Below are positions 59,595 to 64,000 of a stretch of 64,000 bases of DNA, in pieces (positions within the stretch are counted from its first letter, which is position 1; each line of letters opens with the position of its first letter). The position numbers and the translations under genes were made by a program. Under the pieces are notes generated by a model. That model was not told where the DNA came from. It made no database searches and saw only the letters and a list, made by a program, of their open reading frames with translations. The DNA comes from Eutypella sp. D-1 (Eukaryota; Ascomycota; Sordariomycetes; Xylariales; Diatrypaceae), in the NCBI GenBank assembly GCA_023313575.1, contig JAJTTP010000004.1:2480001-2544000 (forward strand). The letters are read 5' to 3'.

Positions 59595-59877
59595 TAAGCA
59601 GTGTGAAACTCGTAGCCGCAAGACCAAGATGCTAGTAATAGTAGTTACCCAGTAATCCGCTGATTTTTGATGTGCCTGGGAGTTTTTAAATTCTTGGTAT
59701 GTCACATAGTAATATCTAGAAGCTCTGAAGATACTACGCATTCGCATTGGCCGTGAGAGTGTACTTAAACTGACGATATTCCCGAAAGCCTCGCAGCACT
59801 TTGCCATGAGATGGAGTTTTACACTCGAAAGGAATGTCCATACCCGAGAATTTTAGAAACGATGAGCTATTGCTGTA

Positions 59878-60590
59878 CTAAAATCTCTTGGAGATATAGC
59901 AAGGCGTTCGAGACGAGACTGAGCACTGCAGACGGAGGTGGAGACAAGATAGGGGGGGAAAAGTACGAACGGAGAAGGTCGAGAATGGATCCGTGACAGC
60001 CGACACCGCTGCTGCGATCTTGATGACTCTCTGTTGATTGAAAGGGGGATTGCCACCGTTATTGGGGACGCCGTCACCTGAGGCAGCACCACCCGAAGCG
60101 TTGCTACTGGGGGCAGACGCAGACGCAGACGCAGAGGCGTCTCCGTTCTGGCTGGGCAGACATCTGCGACGATGACGAAGACTGCTGCGAAGAAGACTGA
60201 CGATGCAAAGAGGACTCGTGGCGAGAAGAAGACTTGGGAGTACCGTCTTGAAAGGGTGATGAGTCAGTCGGGAGACCGGACAGTCGGCTGTAGTGGACGT
60301 TAATTTGGGATGTTGTGACGTCGAAGATCCGTCTCGAGGGGGGAAACTTGGACTCGATAGAGTGTGTAGACGATGAAGACGACGTCTGAGCACGCCTCTT
60401 TTCGAGACGCAATCGTCGCGAAGACGACGAAATTCCCCAGAGTCGCCTCTTTGCGCGAGGTCAAGACGTCAGCCATTCTCGTTTTTTCCATCACCTCACG
60501 CCGAGTGAGTTTGCGCCAAGACTTTGTTGTTGTCTTTGCCTTTCCTGCTTGATCGGAATAGGCTATATATACTAGCAAATAGCAGCGCAA
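59878..60590 (-). other. Serine-rich open frames, coding status doubtful
   Basis: Overlapping minus-strand frames include a Ser/Arg-rich one (60412-60104) and one with Ser-Ala-Asn-Gly-rich sequence (60393-59878). They would need a frameshift or an unseen intron to form one protein. No domain is recognised. A GACGCA hexamer array near 60115-60135 encodes the Ser-Ala run. This may be part of a gene for a low-complexity protein, or chance. Confidence 0.25.
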
Positions 60591-63412
60591 CTAAAAAGGT
60601 TGTATATACATATAAATCATTACCAGATACTATGTAGTTATTAGGCCTATAAAACAGCAAAGTGCCAACGTACCTAAGGCAACCTACCTAAACAACTGGA
60701 ATAATTGACCTCATTATAGAAAGTTTCTTTCGAAAGGTACGTAGGGTGACAATCGAATGTTAAGCAAACGGCAGCTAGCTAGGCTGCCCGCTGACTGGAT
60801 AGACGTAGAAGTCCCTGGAAGAAAGCGGGCGCGTGAATACCCAACAAAGCTGGAAAAGATAAAACACTAAACGCGAATATCAAATAACCCAGCAAGATGT
60901 AATCACAATTCTACCGTACATTCACTATTGATTATGTCACTGGTTATTAGAAGCTTGGGCTTAATAGGCACTGCGATAGTATAGCAAGCAGACACGAGTA
61001 GTATACTCAATGGTAGGTGGTGGATTAAGATCCGTCCGGTATCTTGCACACTCCTACAACGAGAACATCTAGATGCGGCATATTCTGATAGCCCACTGTC
61101 CGATAAGCTGAGATCACATATTACATTACCCGTGCCAAGCCGGGCTCACTGCCTCATGGCTTCGCCCTCGCCGTCCTCGTCCCGCAGGCGAAGACTTTTT
61201 TTTTTTTGCGGAAGACGCGGGAGCGCGGAACCGGGTGGGTTCCCGACACGGCAGCGTCGACCGAGGTTCAGGTAACGCGTCGGCGTCGACTTCGAGCCTT
61301 GTTCTCGATAAACTCCATGCCGCCCTTAAGGTCGAAGGCAAGCAAGCAAGGGACTGATCGGACCGGTGCAGAGAGTATAGCATCCATTGCATCCGCTATC
61401 CGCATCCATGCGCCCCTGCCCCGCGCGGCGGTGACGGGTAATGCAGCGGAGCGGCGGAAAATTCGGGATAAAGTAGCGGGGCCTGCAAACTAGTCTGCGC
61501 GTGTGTATGTACATAGATAGAGATCTGGGGTCGGGGGTTTTCAAAATCCACCTGGATCTATGTATCTATGTATATCTGCACTCCCGGCTTATCCGCCGAG
61601 TGGGAAGGGGTTTCTTGATCCAGAGAGAGGTCTTTCGATTTACTCTGGTTCACTTCACTGCGCAGAAGAAAAACTCACACCCCAGATGGCGGGGGTGGCG
61701 AGTGGGATTTTTTGTTTTTAATTTTGCGATACCCGTATGTATGGGGAAGATCGCGCGTCTGTTCTATGTGGATGGATGCACGTATGTACGCAGGCAAGCA
61801 GGCATGGTGACATCGGCTGGGGTACATACCTAGTAGGCCACACCCCACGGTCAATGTTGCAGGATGGATTGTGGAGGGGGATGGGGGAATAGGGCCGAGG
61901 CGGAGCCGCAAGCTGAAAGAAAAAAAAAGGAAAGGAAAGACATGGGGAAAACGAAAGTATGAGAGGGAGAGACACGTGACGTCCATAAATGCCTATCTTG
62001 GCCAGTGCCTACTAGTCTGACTTGCTTTGGCTTCCGTTGCTGATGGAACGAACCATGGCGCCGGGATGAGATAAGAGTGAGATGGGATTGTTGCATTCCC
62101 TTGGGCCAGCCAGGGAAATGGACTAGGTAAGCCACTAGGCGGCCTAGGAGGGAAGAAACGTGGTGGTGGAGGGAGACTCCCGGCGGCCGACCAGCCGACA
62201 CTGGGGTCGATTGATAGATAGGTACCCAGATATCCACTGCCTTGGGTCACTGGGTAGTGTGATGGCGATGGTGATGGTTCTAATTGAACTACTAAAAGTA
62301 TCTAGCCTACCGTTCACTGATATTTTAACGAAGGCACTGATCGACCATTGCGAGGCTACCCGGCAGTGCGTGAGACGGTATCTATAGCGCTCTGCCTAGG
62401 CTAGTCCGAACACCCCCCTCCTCAATCTCGAATCGAACGGTAAAGGGATTGCATGGAAGATTATACACGCAACGTAAAATGATTCATCCATACTTTTGGC
62501 ATGGAAATACAACCTGCCCCTATTCCCCCTATCCTTTGTTGTTAGGTTAGGTAGGTGGTATTGAAACTACTTGTTTCGGCAGAGCCCGAGCGATTGGATC
62601 GATGGAAAATGAAGATTAGTTCCTTAAAGAGGCAGGAAAACCTTCGTCGATGTTACCGAAACGGGAAAGTCGTTGGAAATTTGGGGTTACTGCTGTGGCG
62701 CACCTGGCTTGTTACTGGATGGAATCGAGCCGGAGGTGATTCGGACTCCCCAGCTCATCTCACTTGAGAGGATTGGGGGGGAATCCGGGAATTGGGCTGA
62801 TCTCGGAGGCAACATGACCATCCATGGACGATGGTTCCGTCGATCTCGGTGGTCACCATCGAACGGTTCCTTCCCCCTTCCCACTGGACAAAAAAGAAAA
62901 TGAAATAGAACATGCCTGGCTAACTACTGATAATTTTTTTGTATGGAGTAAATTCCCCATCATAAGGTTACCATTTTTTGCTTGGCCGCTTGGCCCGGCT
63001 AACGGTGCCCGCCAGGGATTTTTAGGGCGGCCCCGAGAAACTCGACTAGCCTTGCAATGTAACCTCGCGATTCTCAGCGTTCTGGGACGGGTTTTTGGTA
63101 TAGGAAAGACCAGGCAAGGAAGCCTCTCTGGTCAACTGACAATTGGTAGGGCGAGTATGCGACTTTTTATGAATCGATAACCTGAACTCCTAATCCCTTT
63201 TTTAATTGTCCTTTTACGGCGTAATGCTTAGGCTTACGGAACAGATACATATGTAGGTAGAGACTACTACATACTAGCCCCCCCCCCCCCCCAGGACAAT
63301 CAAGTCCCCAAGTGCTGAGTAAGTCGACGGACAGCCCATTCCATCCACGGATCGCGGCCAGCGTCAGGACCACTTGGTACTCTACTTCTTTACCGCAGCC
63401 ATGTGCCACGTA

Positions 63413-63448
63413 GCAGTAGTAGTAGTAGTAGTAGCAGTAGCAGTAGCA
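63413..63448. repeat. AGT/AGC trinucleotide array
   Basis: Tandem AGTAGT units changing to AGCAGT units. Confidence 0.75.
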
Positions 63449-63774
63449 GTTTACTCATTAGAGGTGCGACCGTGATACGTGATAGATAGATAGACAGATA
63501 TATGGAAAGGGGGGCAAAGGTTGTTTTACGCACGATGAAACATAGAAAATCCGCATGTTCACTGGCCCAATAGCTACCTAGCTAGACGGGTATCACAACT
63601 TCGGGTGGTAAGTGCCATAACAACGAATTTCGGGACTGATGACTGGATATAGCGAATCAGATCAGGGGACGGAGAGTAGGACGTTGAAGTGAATGAGCAG
63701 CGAAGTGCTTCTATGTACATAAGAGCCAGAGTAACCCTTGACGTTACGTTACATGGTTGGCTGGCTGGCTGATT

Positions 63775-63819
63775 GGTGGTGGTGGTGGTGGTGGTGGTGG
63801 TGGTGGTGGTGGTGGTGGT
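63775..63819. repeat. GGT trinucleotide microsatellite
   Basis: About fifteen uninterrupted GGT units. A minus-strand ORF spanning it would encode a poly-His run and is not considered a gene. Confidence 0.9.
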
Positions 63820-64000
63820 ACACCTTAGACAAGCCTCCTGACTGACAGACAGACTGCTTGCTTAGGGAGGTGGTAGGGTAGGTAACTATGGTGGCTGCTG
63901 GATACATAGTATATGTAGTACCAACTGGGAACAAATCTTCATTGGCTCGACATTGATTGTGAATGGAATGTTGCTCAACTATGTATGTACTTACGGCAGA

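Larger units (their letters stand above)
60591..64000. other. Intergenic to window end
   Basis: No gene is recognised. Homopolymer and microsatellite tracts are frequent: a C run at 63279-63293, a GTA/GCA array at about 63413-63448 and a GGT array at 63775-63819. Confidence 0.5.

Noticed and set aside
63749..63934. ORF with a poly-His run
   Set aside because: Produced by the GGT microsatellite.

Overview
The window is nuclear DNA of a filamentous ascomycete (Pezizomycotina). The genes carry short introns (about 45-100 bp) with GT..AG ends and CTAAC/CTGAC-type branch sites. The families present are typical of moulds: a DUF8021 secreted protein, a fungal AAA ATPase with a DUF7025-like N-terminus, fungal NLR-type proteins and a 3-ketosphinganine reductase. 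Repeats show C-to-T decay resembling RIP. All functional calls come from reading the sequence; no database search was run.

Layout. 1-282: 5' end of a probable mitochondrial protein gene, cut by the window edge. 1-21 kb: an accessory, gene-sparse block. It holds five minus-strand genes that share one short motif, I-x(2)-N-x-A-x(5)-Q/M, which I read as a HET-s-related amyloid motif (HRAM). Four of them (1.0-1.9, 6.1-6.7, 8.7-9.3 and 10.7-11.5 kb) are small proteins of 148-258 residues with an N-terminal effector-like domain and two motif copies at the C-terminus. The fifth (19.8-20.8 kb) is a STAND/NACHT-like receptor with one motif copy at its extreme N-terminus. A DUF8021 secreted protein (3.4-4.3 kb) and a divergent AAA ATPase (16.3-18.7 kb, plus strand) lie among them. 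A 615-bp non-autonomous hAT element with a perfect 8-bp target duplication sits between the ATPase and the receptor.

23.8-24.9 kb: 3-ketosphinganine reductase (sphingolipid synthesis), bracketed by decayed repeats. 25.8-26.1 kb: a solo LTR whose relative is at 59.2-59.6 kb. 27.3-31.0 kb: an SH3 + RasGEF (Cdc25-type) protein. 31-51 kb: a long stretch with no convincing intact gene, containing microsatellites and a deleted Ty3/Gypsy integrase remnant (48.5-49.0 kb). 51.1-55.1 kb: a 1340-residue low-complexity protein. 57.35-58.26 kb: a class I SAM-dependent methyltransferase. 58.3-64 kb: LTR, microsatellites and a weak serine-rich ORF.

How the genes may work together. In the known HET-s/NWD2 system of Podospora anserina, an NLR with one N-terminal amyloid motif converts a two-repeat effector into its amyloid, cell-death-inducing state. 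Here the same single-copy/double-copy logic appears with one receptor and four co-oriented effectors. Two of the effectors have a helical HeLo/SesA-type N-terminus. The other two have what looks like a ubiquitin-like (beta-grasp) fold. The ubiquitin-like plus tandem-HRAM architecture, and the local multiplication of effectors around one receptor, are the most interesting content of the window. This pairing is inferred from sequence pattern and gene order.
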